A program made the translations under genes and the position numbers. Under the pieces are notes generated by a model that ran no database searches, had not been told where the DNA came from, and saw only the letters and a program-made list of their open reading frames with translations. DNA of 64,000 nucleotides from 2-12-FULL-60-25 sp041650955 (lineage in GTDB: Bacteria; Patescibacteriota; Patescibacteriia; 2-12-FULL-60-25). The DNA is taken from NCBI GenBank assembly GCA_041650955.1, contig JBAZKG010000001.1, forward strand, positions 248,001-312,000, given 5' to 3'. Positions 17,506-26,348 of the stretch are shown here, in pieces (position 1 is the stretch's first letter; each line of letters starts with the position of its first letter).

Positions 17506-17510
17506 CCGTC

Positions 17511-17539
17511 TTACTGTCATCTCGACCTTCCTGTATACT
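17511..17539 (+). promoter_or_regulatory. Promoter of polyprenyl synthase
   Basis: TTACTG, 17-bp spacer, TATACT, ending 6 bp before the ATG at 17546. The leader would be extremely short or absent. Confidence 0.5.
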
Positions 17540-17545
17540 CTTCCC

Positions 17546-18616
17546 ATGCCTCCAAAACCTCTTGAACAGGAAGATATCAATGGCTTTGCCAAGCGTTTTC
17601 AGGTTGAATTGCAGACGTATTTGAATGAACGAATGAGTCGCTCTCCGGTTCAAACAACTGATGCAAAAAAGCTGGCTCAAAACTCGGCTCAATTTGTGTT
17701 GCGGCCGGGCAAAAGAATGCGTCCATATCTTGCCGCCATGACGGCGCGCGCGTTTAAAGTCGATGAGGATGTTTGTATTCGTCTCGGAATCGCTCTTGAG
17801 CTATTTCATGATTTTGCCCTTGTTCATGATGATATTATGGATCGTTCCGATGAACGAAGAGGGATGCCGACCATGCACAAATTGTATGAGGCTGAACATG
17901 CGCGCAAAAAATGGAGGGGGGATGCACCTCACTACGGCCTATCAAGCGCAATTCTATCCGGCGACCTTTTGTATTCTTGGGCGGATGATGCAATCTCAAC
18001 CTTGCATGTGAATGAAACGACTCTTCGTCATGTCATAAAGGCTTTTAATGTCATGAAAGAAGAGGTGATTCTTGGACAAACGCTTGATGCAACCATTGCC
18101 GTGCTTCCAAAAGGCATTTCGCGCAAGCAATTGCTCGATGTCCTTGCGCTTAAAAGCGGCCGCTATTCCATCGGACGGCCGATTTTGATCGGGTATGCGC
18201 TTGCCGGACAGGATGTTGATGAGAGAACGGTTTTGGATGTTACCGAGCCTCTTGGCGTCGCATTCCAGATTCAAGACGATATTTTGGGAACATTTGGAGA
18301 CCCGAAAAAGACCGGGAAGAGTATTGATTCTGACTTGCGCGAAGGAAAAGAAACCATTCTCGCTTGGGAAACGAGGCGGAGAATGGAAAAAGAAGATGAT
18401 AAAAAAATTTGGGATCGCGCATTTGGCAACAAGGATGCGACACAAGCTGATCTTGATGCAATGCGCCGAATCATGTCGGAAACCGGCGCGTATGTGTACG
18501 TAAAAGAACTGGCGAAACAATTAATGACAAAATCAATTGAATCAGCATATCAGCTTCCGCGCATCAGCGACTTTTTTATTTCACTTGCGGAATCACTGGA
18601 AGAACGCGAGGTCTAA
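17546..18616 (+). CDS. Polyprenyl diphosphate synthase
   Basis: Head-to-tail trans-prenyltransferase making a C15 or longer isoprenoid diphosphate, probably for the undecaprenyl or other lipid-carrier pool. The first aspartate-rich motif is LVHDDIMD and the second is FQIQDDILG, with KSGRYSIGRPI between them and the GKRMRPYL motif near residue 53. Length 356, in the family range. I start at MPPKPLEQED (17546); the long upstream extension lies in another gene and a repeat. The product chain length cannot be read from sequence alone. rsmI follows 5 bp later. Confidence 0.9.
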   Translation: MPPKPLEQEDINGFAKRFQVELQTYLNERMSRSPVQTTDAKKLAQNSAQFVLRPGKRMRPYLAAMTARAFKVDEDVCIRLGIALELFHDFALVHDDIMDRSDERRGMPTMHKLYEAEHARKKWRGDAPHYGLSSAILSGDLLYSWADDAISTLHVNETTLRHVIKAFNVMKEEVILGQTLDATIAVLPKGISRKQLLDVLALKSGRYSIGRPILIGYALAGQDVDERTVLDVTEPLGVAFQIQDDILGTFGDPKKTGKSIDSDLREGKETILAWETRRRMEKEDDKKIWDRAFGNKDATQADLDAMRRIMSETGAYVYVKELAKQLMTKSIESAYQLPRISDFFISLAESLEEREV

Positions 18617-18621
18617 ACCAC

Positions 18622-19320
18622 ATGTCAACCTTACTTTCATCAACCGGAAAACTCTCGGTCGTTGCCACGCCGATTGGAAATCTTGAGGACATGTCTCCTC
18701 GAGGCATACGCGTTTTGAAACACGCGGATGTGATTGCATGCGAAGATGCGCGGATGACCGGATCTTTGCTTGCTCATCTTGGAATTGAGAAAAAGAAATT
18801 CATCACGTTGAATCAGCGTGCGAGCGACGTCGCCCTGAAAGAAATTACGGATCGAATTCATTCGGGCGAAACGATTGCGTATGTCAGTGATGCGGGAACG
18901 CCGAACGTGAATGATCCCGGAGGACGGCTTGTTGCCGCAATCTTTGATGCCCACTGTCCGATCGAAACAATCCCCGGACCGTCGGCGCTTACGGCAGCGA
19001 TCGCTGTGTGCGGCTTTCCGATGGATCGATATCATTATGCTGGTTTTCTTCCGACAAAAAAGCACCGCACCTCAACAATCAAAGCGATCGCTCTGGATGA
19101 AGAGCCGACCGTTTTCTTTGAATCAACGCATCGCATAGAAAAAACACTCAAAGAATTTCAAGTCGTCTTGGACGACAAACGCCTTGTCTATCTCGGACGA
19201 GAGCTCACAAAAAAATTTGAAACGCATTATCGTGGTACAATTTCTGAAGTCATCGCCGCTCTTGTCAAAGGAAGTATAAAAGGGGAGTTTGTGTGTATTA
19301 TCGGCCCAGGAAGCCATTAA
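18622..19320 (+). CDS. rsmI: 16S rRNA (cytidine(1402)-2'-O)-methyltransferase
   Basis: Tetrapyrrole-methylase-fold enzyme that 2'-O-methylates C1402 in the decoding centre. Visible signatures: VATPIGNLEDMSPRGI at residues about 14-29, CEDARMTG (about 41-48), SDAGTPNVNDPG (about 94-105) and the IPGPSALTAA SAM-binding motif (about 119). At 232 residues it lacks the longer C-terminal tail of E. coli RsmI (286). The final GSH and stop codon fall in a family A hairpin. It sits 5 bp behind the prenyl synthase, probably one transcript. Confidence 0.93.
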   Translation: MSTLLSSTGKLSVVATPIGNLEDMSPRGIRVLKHADVIACEDARMTGSLLAHLGIEKKKFITLNQRASDVALKEITDRIHSGETIAYVSDAGTPNVNDPGGRLVAAIFDAHCPIETIPGPSALTAAIAVCGFPMDRYHYAGFLPTKKHRTSTIKAIALDEEPTVFFESTHRIEKTLKEFQVVLDDKRLVYLGRELTKKFETHYRGTISEVIAALVKGSIKGEFVCIIGPGSH

Positions 19321-19394
19321 GGAACTAAGCCACTAGGCCACTAAGGAAAATTGCATTCCCATAGTGGCCTAGTGGCTTAACCCCCTAGTGGCCT
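19313..19394. repeat. Hairpin element family A (copy A4)
   Basis: Inverted repeat of gccacta words starting in the rsmI stop codon (TAA) and ending just before the cvpA start. The loop aaaattgcattccc resembles the reversed loop of family D copy D2. Confidence 0.88.
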
Positions 19395-19398
19395 AATT

Positions 19399-19872
19399 AT
19401 GCTCATATACGAAATCCTTGCCATCGTCGTCATCTTGACCTTTGTCGCCAATGGCATCAAAGCCGGATCTATTGAAACACTCGGACGCGTTCTTGGGGCT
19501 GTTATCGGTTTTCTTGCCGCCCGCGCATATGTCGGATGGCTTGTGGGGATTACGACATTTGTCGTGCCAAAGGAATGGGCATTTCTTGTCTCATTTCTCG
19601 TCATTTTTCTTATCGTTGATACAGCAATCGGAATGCTGTTTCGAATTGCCGAGGGGTTATTGAAGATATTCACCCGCTTGCCTATTCTCAAACAGATCAA
19701 CGGGTTTCTGGGCGGCGTATTCGGTCTTCTCGAAGCGATTGTCGTTGTTGGCGGCGTGAGCTGGTTACTTCAACGGTCAACGACGCCGGGAAGCATTACA
19801 TTCTTGAATCATATTCAGGTTGTGAACGCAACGAGCGCTGTGTTCCAAAAATTGTTTGGCATGCTTCTTTAA
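19399..19872 (+). CDS. CvpA family membrane protein
   Basis: 157 residues with four hydrophobic helices (about 3-20, 28-50, 58-80, 100-120) and the early GxxxGxxxx...G spacing of CvpA/Colicin V production proteins: FVANGIKAGSIETLGRVLGAVIGFLAARAY. CvpA proteins affect envelope integrity in other bacteria, by an unknown mechanism. It lies between rsmI and tatD, separated by hairpins rather than promoters. Confidence 0.75.
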   Translation: MLIYEILAIVVILTFVANGIKAGSIETLGRVLGAVIGFLAARAYVGWLVGITTFVVPKEWAFLVSFLVIFLIVDTAIGMLFRIAEGLLKIFTRLPILKQINGFLGGVFGLLEAIVVVGGVSWLLQRSTTPGSITFLNHIQVVNATSAVFQKLFGMLL

Positions 19873-19874
19873 AG

Positions 19875-19945
19875 ATAGTCGGCAATAGCAGTCGGCAGTC
19901 GGTAGTAATTGCAATTACTACCGACTACCGACTGCCGACTATCGA
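19875..19945. repeat. Inverted repeat of gtcggcagtcggtag words
   Basis: Arms gtcggcaatagcagtcggcag / ctgccgactatcgac-type words with loop aattgcaatt, between cvpA and tatD. Another word family with the same architecture as the other hairpin elements, again with an aattgca-containing loop. Confidence 0.8.
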
Positions 19946-19953
19946 CTTATTTT

Positions 19954-20799
19954 ATGTTCCTCATCGACACCCACTGCCACCTCCATTCCCAAAGCTACGA
20001 CCAAGATCGCGGCGAGGTTTTGAAGAGGATGAGAGAAAAGGGGATTAGTGCGATTACGATCGGAACGAATTCTGTGACGTCGCAAGAAGCCATTGATCTG
20101 GCTGAAGCGCAAAATGATGTTTATGCGACTGTTGGCTTTCATCCGGGAAATCTGACGAGTTCTTATGAAGACCCGCATGAAACGCGAGACCCGAATCCGT
20201 ACTCGGCCGATCGTATCCGCTCGCTCGCGGAATCGTCAAAACGCGTCGTGGCGATCGGTGAAGTTGGTTTGGATTACTCAAGGCTCAATGAACATCCAAA
20301 CCCTGAACAAGCAAAAGACATTCAACGCATAGCATTTGTTGAACAGATTGGCATTGCATGCGCTTTAGACTTGCCGCTTGTAATTCACGTACGAGATGCA
20401 TTTGATGATCTCATTTCAATTCTCTCATCGGAAATTGATACGCGAGGCTCTGTCCCTTTTGTCATCCACTGTTTTACTGGCGACTGGACGCTTGCCGAGC
20501 GCCTGCTCAACCTTGGTGGATATTTATCCTTCACAGGCATCGTCACTTTTAAACCGCGCGCAAAAGACGATCCCGAACTTCACGTCCATCGTGTGATCGA
20601 GCGCATGCCGCTTGATCGCATCATGCTCGAAACCGACGCCCCGTGGCTTGCCCCAGATCCGCATCGCGGACAGCAAAATGAGCCGGTATACGTCGAATTC
20701 ATTGCTCAAAAAGTCGCAGATCTTCGGCACCTATCGCTGAAAGAAATTGCAGAACAGACAACGAAAAACGCCACAGACTTTTTCAATCTGCCAATATAG
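19954..20799 (+). CDS. tatD: TatD family metal-dependent hydrolase
   Basis: TIM-barrel nuclease/deoxyribonuclease of the TatD family. The metal ligands are visible: LIDTHCHLH near the N-terminus, GEVGLDYSR (about 88-96), VIHVRDAFDD (about 139-148), VIHCFTGDW (about 168-176) and LETDAPWLAP (about 223-232). 281 residues from the Met at 19954; the Met 45 bp upstream lies in the preceding hairpin. TatD proteins take part in DNA repair or turnover. The stop codon overlaps a family C hairpin. Confidence 0.92.
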   Translation: MFLIDTHCHLHSQSYDQDRGEVLKRMREKGISAITIGTNSVTSQEAIDLAEAQNDVYATVGFHPGNLTSSYEDPHETRDPNPYSADRIRSLAESSKRVVAIGEVGLDYSRLNEHPNPEQAKDIQRIAFVEQIGIACALDLPLVIHVRDAFDDLISILSSEIDTRGSVPFVIHCFTGDWTLAERLLNLGGYLSFTGIVTFKPRAKDDPELHVHRVIERMPLDRIMLETDAPWLAPDPHRGQQNEPVYVEFIAQKVADLRHLSLKEIAEQTTKNATDFFNLPI

Positions 20800-20874
20800 T
20801 CCACGGTCCACAGACTGCAGTCCGATATTCTCATACAATCAGTTTATTGGACCGAAGTCTGTGGACCGTGGACC
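20798..20874. repeat. Hairpin element family C (copy C4)
   Basis: Inverted repeat of gtccacrg/ctgtggac words starting within the tatD stop codon. The inner segment cgatattctcatac and ttattggaccgaagtctgtg recurs in copy C5 (22599). Confidence 0.9.
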
Positions 20875-20950
20875 TATTATATTACCGTTGTCAAGTCCAA
20901 GCGGACTTGCATTCTGCGGCACTTTATGATCCATAAAAATTGGTTATCCA

Positions 20951-20979
20951 TTGCCATTTTTAACGTATTCATGTATGAT
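20951..20979 (+). promoter_or_regulatory. Promoter of the ATP synthase operon
   Basis: TTGCCA at 20951-20956, 17-bp spacer, TATGAT at 20974-20979, 12 bp before the first gene. A small hairpin caagtcc/ggacttg (20892-20908) lies upstream. Confidence 0.7.
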
Positions 20980-20990
20980 CGCGGCGTCCT

Positions 20991-21242
20991 ATGGAAAGCA
21001 AGCCGAACAAAGCACAGGACCCGTCGCCGTGGAAAGCAGTCGGAATCGTCAGCGATATCCTTATAACAATTCTGGTTCTGACGACCGTATTTGCTTTCGG
21101 GGGCAGGCTGGCAGACCAATATCTTCATACCGGCTACATCTTTACGGTCATTGGCTTTGTTCTCCTCATCATCGTCGGCTACAAAGTCATCCTAAGAAAA
21201 GCCGAGGTAGCTAAGAAGAAACTTGGACTTGACAGAAGTTAG
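20991..21242 (+). CDS. AtpZ/AtpI-like small membrane protein
   Basis: 83 residues with two hydrophobic helices (about 15-38 and 47-66) separated by a short GRLADQYLHTG turn. This is the layout of the small AtpI/AtpZ proteins that precede F-type ATPase genes and help c-ring assembly or ion transport. It is the first gene after the promoter and lies directly upstream of atpB. The last two residues, Arg-Ser, and the stop come from a family B hairpin. Assignment rests mainly on size, topology and position. Confidence 0.7.
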   Translation: MESKPNKAQDPSPWKAVGIVSDILITILVLTTVFAFGGRLADQYLHTGYIFTVIGFVLLIIVGYKVILRKAEVAKKKLGLDRS

Positions 21243-21310
21243 AAGTTAGAAGTTAGAAGAAAATTCATAAGAATCTAACTTCTAACTTCTAACTTCTAAC
21301 TTCTGAATTC
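21234..21310. repeat. Hairpin element family B (copy B3)
   Basis: Inverted repeat of agaagttag words. It provides the stop codon of the preceding gene and lies inside the ATP synthase operon, so it cannot be a full terminator. Confidence 0.9.
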
Positions 21311-21316
21311 TTCCTC

Positions 21317-22135
21317 ATGAATATCCCCTTATTCGCAGAACCGGTGATCCGAATCGGATCATTCGATCTCACGAACGCCACGCTGAATGCGCTGGTGCTC
21401 ATGGTCGTTCTTGTGATAACGGCGTTCTTTTTGCGGAAGAAAATGTCAATTCGACCGTCGCGTTTTCAGGTTGCTGTTGAAACCTTGCTCGATACGCTTT
21501 TTGGATATTTTGATCAAGTCACAGGCAGCCGAGGACGATCAAAGAAATTTCTCCCGCTTGTTGGGACGCTATTTATTTTTATCCTTTTATCAAACTGGAT
21601 GGGACTGTTGCCGGGAATCGGATCATTCGGCGTGTGGCAAGTCCATGAAGGAGTAAAAGAATTCATCCCTCTTTTCCGTCCAGCAATGAGCGACGTGAAT
21701 CTGACGCTCGCTATGGCCATTGTTTCTGTTGTTACTTCCCATATCCTTGGAATCATGGCTGTTGGATTTTTCGTTCACTGGAATCGATTTATACAACTTG
21801 GGACTATTTGGAAAGCGATCCAAAGCCTCAAACCGATGAATATCGTGACCGCATTCGTTGAATTCATCGTTGGCTTGATTGAACTCGTTTCAGAGCTTGC
21901 AAAAATGCTTTCGTTGTCGCTTCGATTATTTGGAAATATTTTTGCCGGAGAAGTACTCATCACGGTCATTTCCTCCATCTTTGCTTACCTTCTTCCGCTT
22001 CCGTTTATGGGGCTTGAGATGATCGTTGGAATCGTTCAGGCGGCTGTATTCTCCATGCTGACGCTTGCGTATCTCACGGTGCTGACAAATCCGATTGAAT
22101 CGCATGATGCACAAGAGGAACATGCTCATGCATAA
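21317..22135 (+). CDS. atpB: F0F1 ATP synthase subunit a
   Basis: Membrane stator subunit forming the ion half-channels against the c-ring. 272 residues with five or six hydrophobic helices. The essential arginine lies in LSLRLFGNIFAGE (about 196-208), and the late helices and NPIESH tail fit the family. Second gene in the operon. The ATG follows a family B hairpin by 6 bp. Confidence 0.95.
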   Translation: MNIPLFAEPVIRIGSFDLTNATLNALVLMVVLVITAFFLRKKMSIRPSRFQVAVETLLDTLFGYFDQVTGSRGRSKKFLPLVGTLFIFILLSNWMGLLPGIGSFGVWQVHEGVKEFIPLFRPAMSDVNLTLAMAIVSVVTSHILGIMAVGFFVHWNRFIQLGTIWKAIQSLKPMNIVTAFVEFIVGLIELVSELAKMLSLSLRLFGNIFAGEVLITVISSIFAYLLPLPFMGLEMIVGIVQAAVFSMLTLAYLTVLTNPIESHDAQEEHAHA

Positions 22136-22162
22136 AAATAGTCCGTAGTCCGTAGCGCGCGC

Positions 22163-22222
22163 GTCCCCCGAAGCTCAAGTCTTCCTGCCTGTCCGGTAGG
22201 CAGGCGAGAGCGAAGGGGGATG
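22163..22222 (+). repeat. K-type repeat element in the atpB-atpE gap
   Basis: 60 bp, same orientation and nearly the same sequence as the insertion in pgi (4669-4728). Nested hairpin ccccc/ggggg and cctgcc/ggcagg. A short run of gtccgtag words precedes it. Confidence 0.88.
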
Positions 22223-22316
22223 GGTGGGCTAGGTACTAGGTACCAAACTCATTCTTAATCACCGTAACGAACGACGATAAATACATATCCCGTCGAATCG
22301 AAGCGGTCATAACAGT

Positions 22317-22535
22317 ATGGATGCAGAATCAATGCGCATGATTGCCAAGGCCTTTGCTATCGGCATCGGAGGCATGGGGCCAGCCCTTGCCATCGGCCGT
22401 ATTTGTGCAAAAGCCATGGAATCCATCGGACGGAATCCGGAATCAACCGGCAAACTCTTCGTTCCGATGCTTCTTGGAGCTGCGTTCGCGGAATCCATCG
22501 CGATTTACGCGCTGATCGTTGTTTTCACGCTCTAA
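22317..22535 (+). CDS. atpE: F0F1 ATP synthase subunit c
   Basis: 72-residue hairpin of two membrane helices forming the rotor ring. The ion-binding carboxylate is the Glu of AAFAESIAIYAL (about residue 58); the polar loop RNPEST lies between the helices. The Gln that Na+-binding c subunits carry in helix 1 (GQG in the family motif) is replaced by Ile in PALAIGRIC, which favours proton coupling (inference). The gap upstream (181 bp) holds a K-type repeat. Confidence 0.93.
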   Translation: MDAESMRMIAKAFAIGIGGMGPALAIGRICAKAMESIGRNPESTGKLFVPMLLGAAFAESIAIYALIVVFTL

Positions 22536-22598
22536 TTGCGGACGCAGACTCTCGCAGACGAACTGTCGGCGAGAGAAAGGCGTTCAGGATTGAGAAAA

Positions 22599-22681
22599 GT
22601 CTACAGTCCACAGTCCACAGACTACAGTCCGATATTCTCATGCGATACGTTTATTGGACCGAAGTCTGTGGACTGTGGACC
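22599..22681. repeat. Hairpin element family C (copy C5)
   Basis: Inverted repeat of gtccacag/ctgtggac words between atpE and atpF. Its inner segment nearly duplicates that of copy C4 at 20798. Confidence 0.9.
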
Positions 22682-22705
22682 AATACAATCAAGTACGCAT
22701 TCACT

Positions 22706-23263
22706 ATGCCAGAATCAACCACCCAAACAGCCGTTCAAGAAGTTCCCGCACAGTCAACGGGAATCCTTGGAACCTTCGGCCTCAAACCGTCGCTGTTCAT
22801 CGCGCAATTGATCAACTTCGCGATCATTGTTTTCGTCCTGAAAAAATGGGTCTTTACGCCTCTTTTAAAGACGATGGATGAACGGAAAAAAGTGATTGAC
22901 GACGGATTAAAGCGCGCGGAAGATTCTGAATTCATTCTTCAACGAGCGAAGAAGGATGAACAGATCATTTTGAATGATGCGCGCACCGAAGGGCAGGAAA
23001 TTGTTGAGGCATGCAAAGAACAAGGCGAAAAGGAAAAACAGAATCGGATCATCGCTTCGAATCAAATCATTGCTCGCCAATTGGCAGATGCGAAATCTCT
23101 TGCGCAAGCAGAAGCGGAGGCAGAAAAACAATCTGTTCGGGAGCATGCAGCAAAACTGATCATTGCCGGCGTTGAAAAAGTCACCTTGGGTGCGATGAAT
23201 GCAAAAACGCAATCTGCATTGATTGACGATGCGATTGCCGGATTTGAACAACATGCCGAATAA
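22706..23263 (+). CDS. atpF: F0F1 ATP synthase subunit b
   Basis: Peripheral stalk subunit: one N-terminal membrane helix (SLFIAQLINFAIIVFVLKKW, about 30-49) followed by a long charged helix with the DERKKVIDDGLKRAE family motif. 185 residues starting at the Met of MPESTTQ; longer readings would run through atpE and a repeat. The end overlaps the start of atpH by 11 bp, so the two are translationally coupled. Confidence 0.92.
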   Translation: MPESTTQTAVQEVPAQSTGILGTFGLKPSLFIAQLINFAIIVFVLKKWVFTPLLKTMDERKKVIDDGLKRAEDSEFILQRAKKDEQIILNDARTEGQEIVEACKEQGEKEKQNRIIASNQIIARQLADAKSLAQAEAEAEKQSVREHAAKLIIAGVEKVTLGAMNAKTQSALIDDAIAGFEQHAE

Positions 23264-23780
23264 GATTCCATACGCCGCGCTTGCGGCCGCGTATATCCGT
23301 TCTCTCCCAAAGAAAACGGATGGGGTTTCTGAACTCTCTGCTGTGCTCGATGCGTTTTCTGCCGTTCCAGCTGTTCGATCTTTTGTCGCGGATACTAGCA
23401 TGTCAGCAAACGATCGGGAGAAAGCGCTTCGCATCGCGTGTCCGGATCTTTCAAATGAAACTGTCGGATTCATGCTCATGCTCGCCCGTTACAAGATGTT
23501 AAAACGGCTTGATCGGATTGTACCGGCAGTCGAACGCTGTTATGCGGAAGAAGGGATCGTGTATGCCCGCGTTGAAAGCGCTGTCTCGCTTACCGATGCC
23601 CAAGACATACAATTAATGGATCTCCTAAAGAAAAAAACTTCTGCTGACGTTCGAATGTCTTCACAAATTCACCCGGAGCTTATCGGCGGACTTCTCATTC
23701 ACATCGACGACTGGACGTATGACGCAAGCATCCGCGGACGATTGAATAAACTTAAACAGAAGTTAGAATATAGAAGTTAG
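23253..23780 (+). CDS. atpH: F0F1 ATP synthase subunit delta
   Basis: Links the peripheral stalk to the top of F1. 175 residues with an N-terminal helical domain (AAAYIRSLPKK...) and the C-terminal motif IHPELIGGLLIHIDDWTYDASIRGRLNKL typical of OSCP/delta. The last residues (LEYRS) and the TAG stop are written by the following family B hairpin, so the natural C-terminus has been replaced or extended by repeat sequence. Confidence 0.9.
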   Translation: MPNKIPYAALAAAYIRSLPKKTDGVSELSAVLDAFSAVPAVRSFVADTSMSANDREKALRIACPDLSNETVGFMLMLARYKMLKRLDRIVPAVERCYAEEGIVYARVESAVSLTDAQDIQLMDLLKKKTSADVRMSSQIHPELIGGLLIHIDDWTYDASIRGRLNKLKQKLEYRS

Positions 23781-23830
23781 AAGTTAGAAGTTAGAGTTCT
23801 CAAACTTCTAACTTCTAACTTCTGAATTCT
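23758..23830. repeat. Hairpin element family B (copy B4)
   Basis: Inverted repeat of agaagttag words overlapping the 3' end of atpH by 23 bp and ending just before atpA. Confidence 0.9.
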
Positions 23831-23843
23831 ATTTCAGACAACT

Positions 23844-25364
23844 ATGCAGAAAAAAACTGACCCCAAGACCCACGATATCGTGGAACAGCTCAAATCACAA
23901 ATCGAATCCTTCTCTGCAACGGCCGCGGCCGAAGAGACGGGACGCGTTCGTGAAATCGGCGACGGAATCGCAAAGGTTTCCGGACTTTCAAAAGTTCGCT
24001 CCATGGAAATGGTCTCTTTTGAAAACGGCGTATCCGGTGTGGCGCTCAACTTGGAAGAAGATCAAGTTGGAATCCTTATTCTCGGCGCGTCTCAAGGCAT
24101 TAAAGAAGGGGATTCAGTGCGCGCTACCGGGAATATTTTGAGTGTTCCCGTGGGCAAGGAAATGATCGGCCGAGTCGTTGATCCGCTTGGACGTGCGATT
24201 GACGGAAAAGGCGAAATTGCTTCGAAAAAACTGTACCCGGTCGAAAAAGTTGCCCCTCGCGTGATGACGCGCGAGCCAGTCACCCAGCCGCTCATGACCG
24301 GAATCAAGGCAATCGATTCGCTCATTCCAATCGGGCGCGGACAACGTGAATTGATTATCGGCGATCGTCAGACCGGAAAGACAGCAATCGCCATTGATAC
24401 GATTCTGAATCAAAAAGGACAAGACGTTCACTGCGTTTACGTTGCTATCGGCCAAAAAGAATCAAAGGTTGCAAAAATGGTTCAACGGTTGAAAGAAGCA
24501 GGAGCAATGGAATATACGACGATCGTACTTGCAGGGGCTTCGGATGCCGCTGCGCTTCAATTTATCGCTCCGTATTCCGGCTGTGCGATTGCGGAATGGT
24601 TTATGGACCAGGGGGAAGATTCCCTCATCATCTACGATGACTTGTCCAAGCATGCATGGGCATATCGTGAAGCATCCCTCCTTTTACGACGTCCGCCGGG
24701 ACGCGAAGCCTATCCGGGCGACGTATTCTATCTCCATTCTCGCCTACTCGAACGGTCTGCACGACGGAATAAGGAACATGGCGGCGGCTCAATCACAGCT
24801 TTGCCGATCATTGAAACACAGGCTGGAGACGTTTCTGCATATATTCCGACGAATGTCATTTCAATTACCGATGGTCAGATCTATCTTGAAAGCGATTTGT
24901 TCTACAAAGGAACGCGTCCGGCTGTGAACGTAGGGCTATCCGTTTCCCGCGTCGGCGGAGCGGCGCAAACAAAGATCATGAAAAAAATCGCAGGCCAGCT
25001 TCGACTCGATCTTGCACAATTCCGTGAGCTTGAAGCCTTTTCGCAATTTGCAACGGACTTGGATGAAGCGACGCGCAACCAAATTGAACGCGGAAGACGT
25101 ATTGTAGAAATCTTGAAACAGAGCCAATACAAGCCGATGAGCCTTGCGCACCAAGTCTGTGTTATTTTTGCTGCAACGAAAGGACATCTTGATACGATTG
25201 CGGCGGATACGCTTCAGGCGTGGGAGGAAGGATATCATTCCTATCTTGACGCACAACAGCAGGATTTGCTCGAACACATTGAAAAAGAAAAAGCGCTTTC
25301 CGACGATATCTCCGCCGCGATCATTAAGAGTATCGAGGTTTGGAGCAAGACATTCGCCAAATAA
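23844..25364 (+). CDS. atpA: F0F1 ATP synthase subunit alpha
   Basis: Non-catalytic nucleotide-binding subunit of F1. Walker A GDRQTGKTA (about 170-178), the EAYPGDVFYLHSRLLER block, and the arginine-finger region VSRVGGAAQ are all present in 506 residues, the normal length. It sits between atpH and atpG in the standard order. Confidence 0.97.
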   Translation: MQKKTDPKTHDIVEQLKSQIESFSATAAAEETGRVREIGDGIAKVSGLSKVRSMEMVSFENGVSGVALNLEEDQVGILILGASQGIKEGDSVRATGNILSVPVGKEMIGRVVDPLGRAIDGKGEIASKKLYPVEKVAPRVMTREPVTQPLMTGIKAIDSLIPIGRGQRELIIGDRQTGKTAIAIDTILNQKGQDVHCVYVAIGQKESKVAKMVQRLKEAGAMEYTTIVLAGASDAAALQFIAPYSGCAIAEWFMDQGEDSLIIYDDLSKHAWAYREASLLLRRPPGREAYPGDVFYLHSRLLERSARRNKEHGGGSITALPIIETQAGDVSAYIPTNVISITDGQIYLESDLFYKGTRPAVNVGLSVSRVGGAAQTKIMKKIAGQLRLDLAQFRELEAFSQFATDLDEATRNQIERGRRIVEILKQSQYKPMSLAHQVCVIFAATKGHLDTIAADTLQAWEEGYHSYLDAQQQDLLEHIEKEKALSDDISAAIIKSIEVWSKTFAK

Positions 25365-25369
25365 ATTAT

Positions 25370-25446
25370 TTATTAACGGATTGACGTATTAAGGTATTTA
25401 TCAAAAAAAATTCGTTCATCCGTTAATACGCCAATCCGTTAATTCT
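25370..25446. repeat. Hairpin element family F (copy F1)
   Basis: Inverted repeat of attaacgga/ccgttaat words with an A-rich loop, filling the atpA-atpG gap and ending 4 bp before the atpG start. Confidence 0.88.
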
Positions 25447-25450
25447 CCGT

Positions 25451-26344
25451 ATGCCTGTCTCAACCCGACTCATCAAACGACGCATTAAGTCCATCCAGAA
25501 CACCCGAAAAATCACGAAAGCGATGGAGCTTGTTGCTGCGTCAAAAATGAAGCGTGCGATCCAGCTCGCAATGACATCGCGAGCATACGCGGCGACAGCA
25601 AGAACCCTCGTTGATGACATCATGCATCTTGCGGATCCGGCAACGCATGCCATGCTGACCGGTACACGCGTACAGAAAGAACACGCGCGGACTCTTCTTG
25701 TTATCTGCTCGTCTGACCGCGGACTCTGCGGCGGATTCAACAGCCAGATCATTAAATACGCCATTGAATTTGCAAAATCACGGAATGAAGAAAACGTTTC
25801 TATCATCGCAATCGGAAAGCAGGCGGCGCGCGCGGCAAAACGAGCCGGGTTAAAAACGATTGCGACATTCGAATCCATTTCCAGTGCGCCGTCATTTCTC
25901 GCCGCTCGGCCAATCGGTACGCTTGCCGTAGATGAATTCGTATCACACCATGTTGACCGCGTATTTATCGCGTATACGAATTTTCACAGCGCAATGAGCC
26001 AGGATCCGATGGTTGAACAGATCCTTCCGATTATTCCCGAAGATTATCTGGACGCAACAAGATCAAAAAATCAACAAGGCATGATCTCACAAGTCGTCTT
26101 TGAACCGAATCCGAAAGCTGTTCTGAATATTCTTCTTCCAAAACTGGTAAAAACGCGCATCTATCAGGCGCTTCTTGAGTCTGCCGCTTCGGAACATTCC
26201 GCTCGAATGGTTGCCATGCAAAGTGCGACGGAAAATGCGACCTCAATGGTCGATGGACTCACCTTAAGCTTTAACCAGGCACGACAAGCTCTTATTACTC
26301 AAGAAATATCAGAAATCTCGGCTGGAAAAGCCGCAATTGAATAA
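25451..26344 (+). CDS. atpG: F0F1 ATP synthase subunit gamma
   Basis: Central shaft of F1. The N-terminal coiled-coil motif RIKSIQNTRKITKAMELVAASKMKRA-type helix (about 10-35), the SDRGLCGGFN motif (about 83-92), and the C-terminal helix RMVAMQSATENA are diagnostic. 297 residues. The atpD start follows the stop by 4 bp. Confidence 0.96.
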   Translation: MPVSTRLIKRRIKSIQNTRKITKAMELVAASKMKRAIQLAMTSRAYAATARTLVDDIMHLADPATHAMLTGTRVQKEHARTLLVICSSDRGLCGGFNSQIIKYAIEFAKSRNEENVSIIAIGKQAARAAKRAGLKTIATFESISSAPSFLAARPIGTLAVDEFVSHHVDRVFIAYTNFHSAMSQDPMVEQILPIIPEDYLDATRSKNQQGMISQVVFEPNPKAVLNILLPKLVKTRIYQALLESAASEHSARMVAMQSATENATSMVDGLTLSFNQARQALITQEISEISAGKAAIE

Positions 26345-26348
26345 ATAT

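Noticed and set aside
17261..17545. Long N-terminal extension of the polyprenyl synthase
   Set aside because: It overlaps the upstream orphan gene, a terminator and hairpin C3; the family homology starts after MPPKPLEQED.
22403..22705. Long N-terminal extension of atpF
   Set aside because: It runs through atpE in another frame and through hairpin C5; subunit b starts at MPESTTQ.
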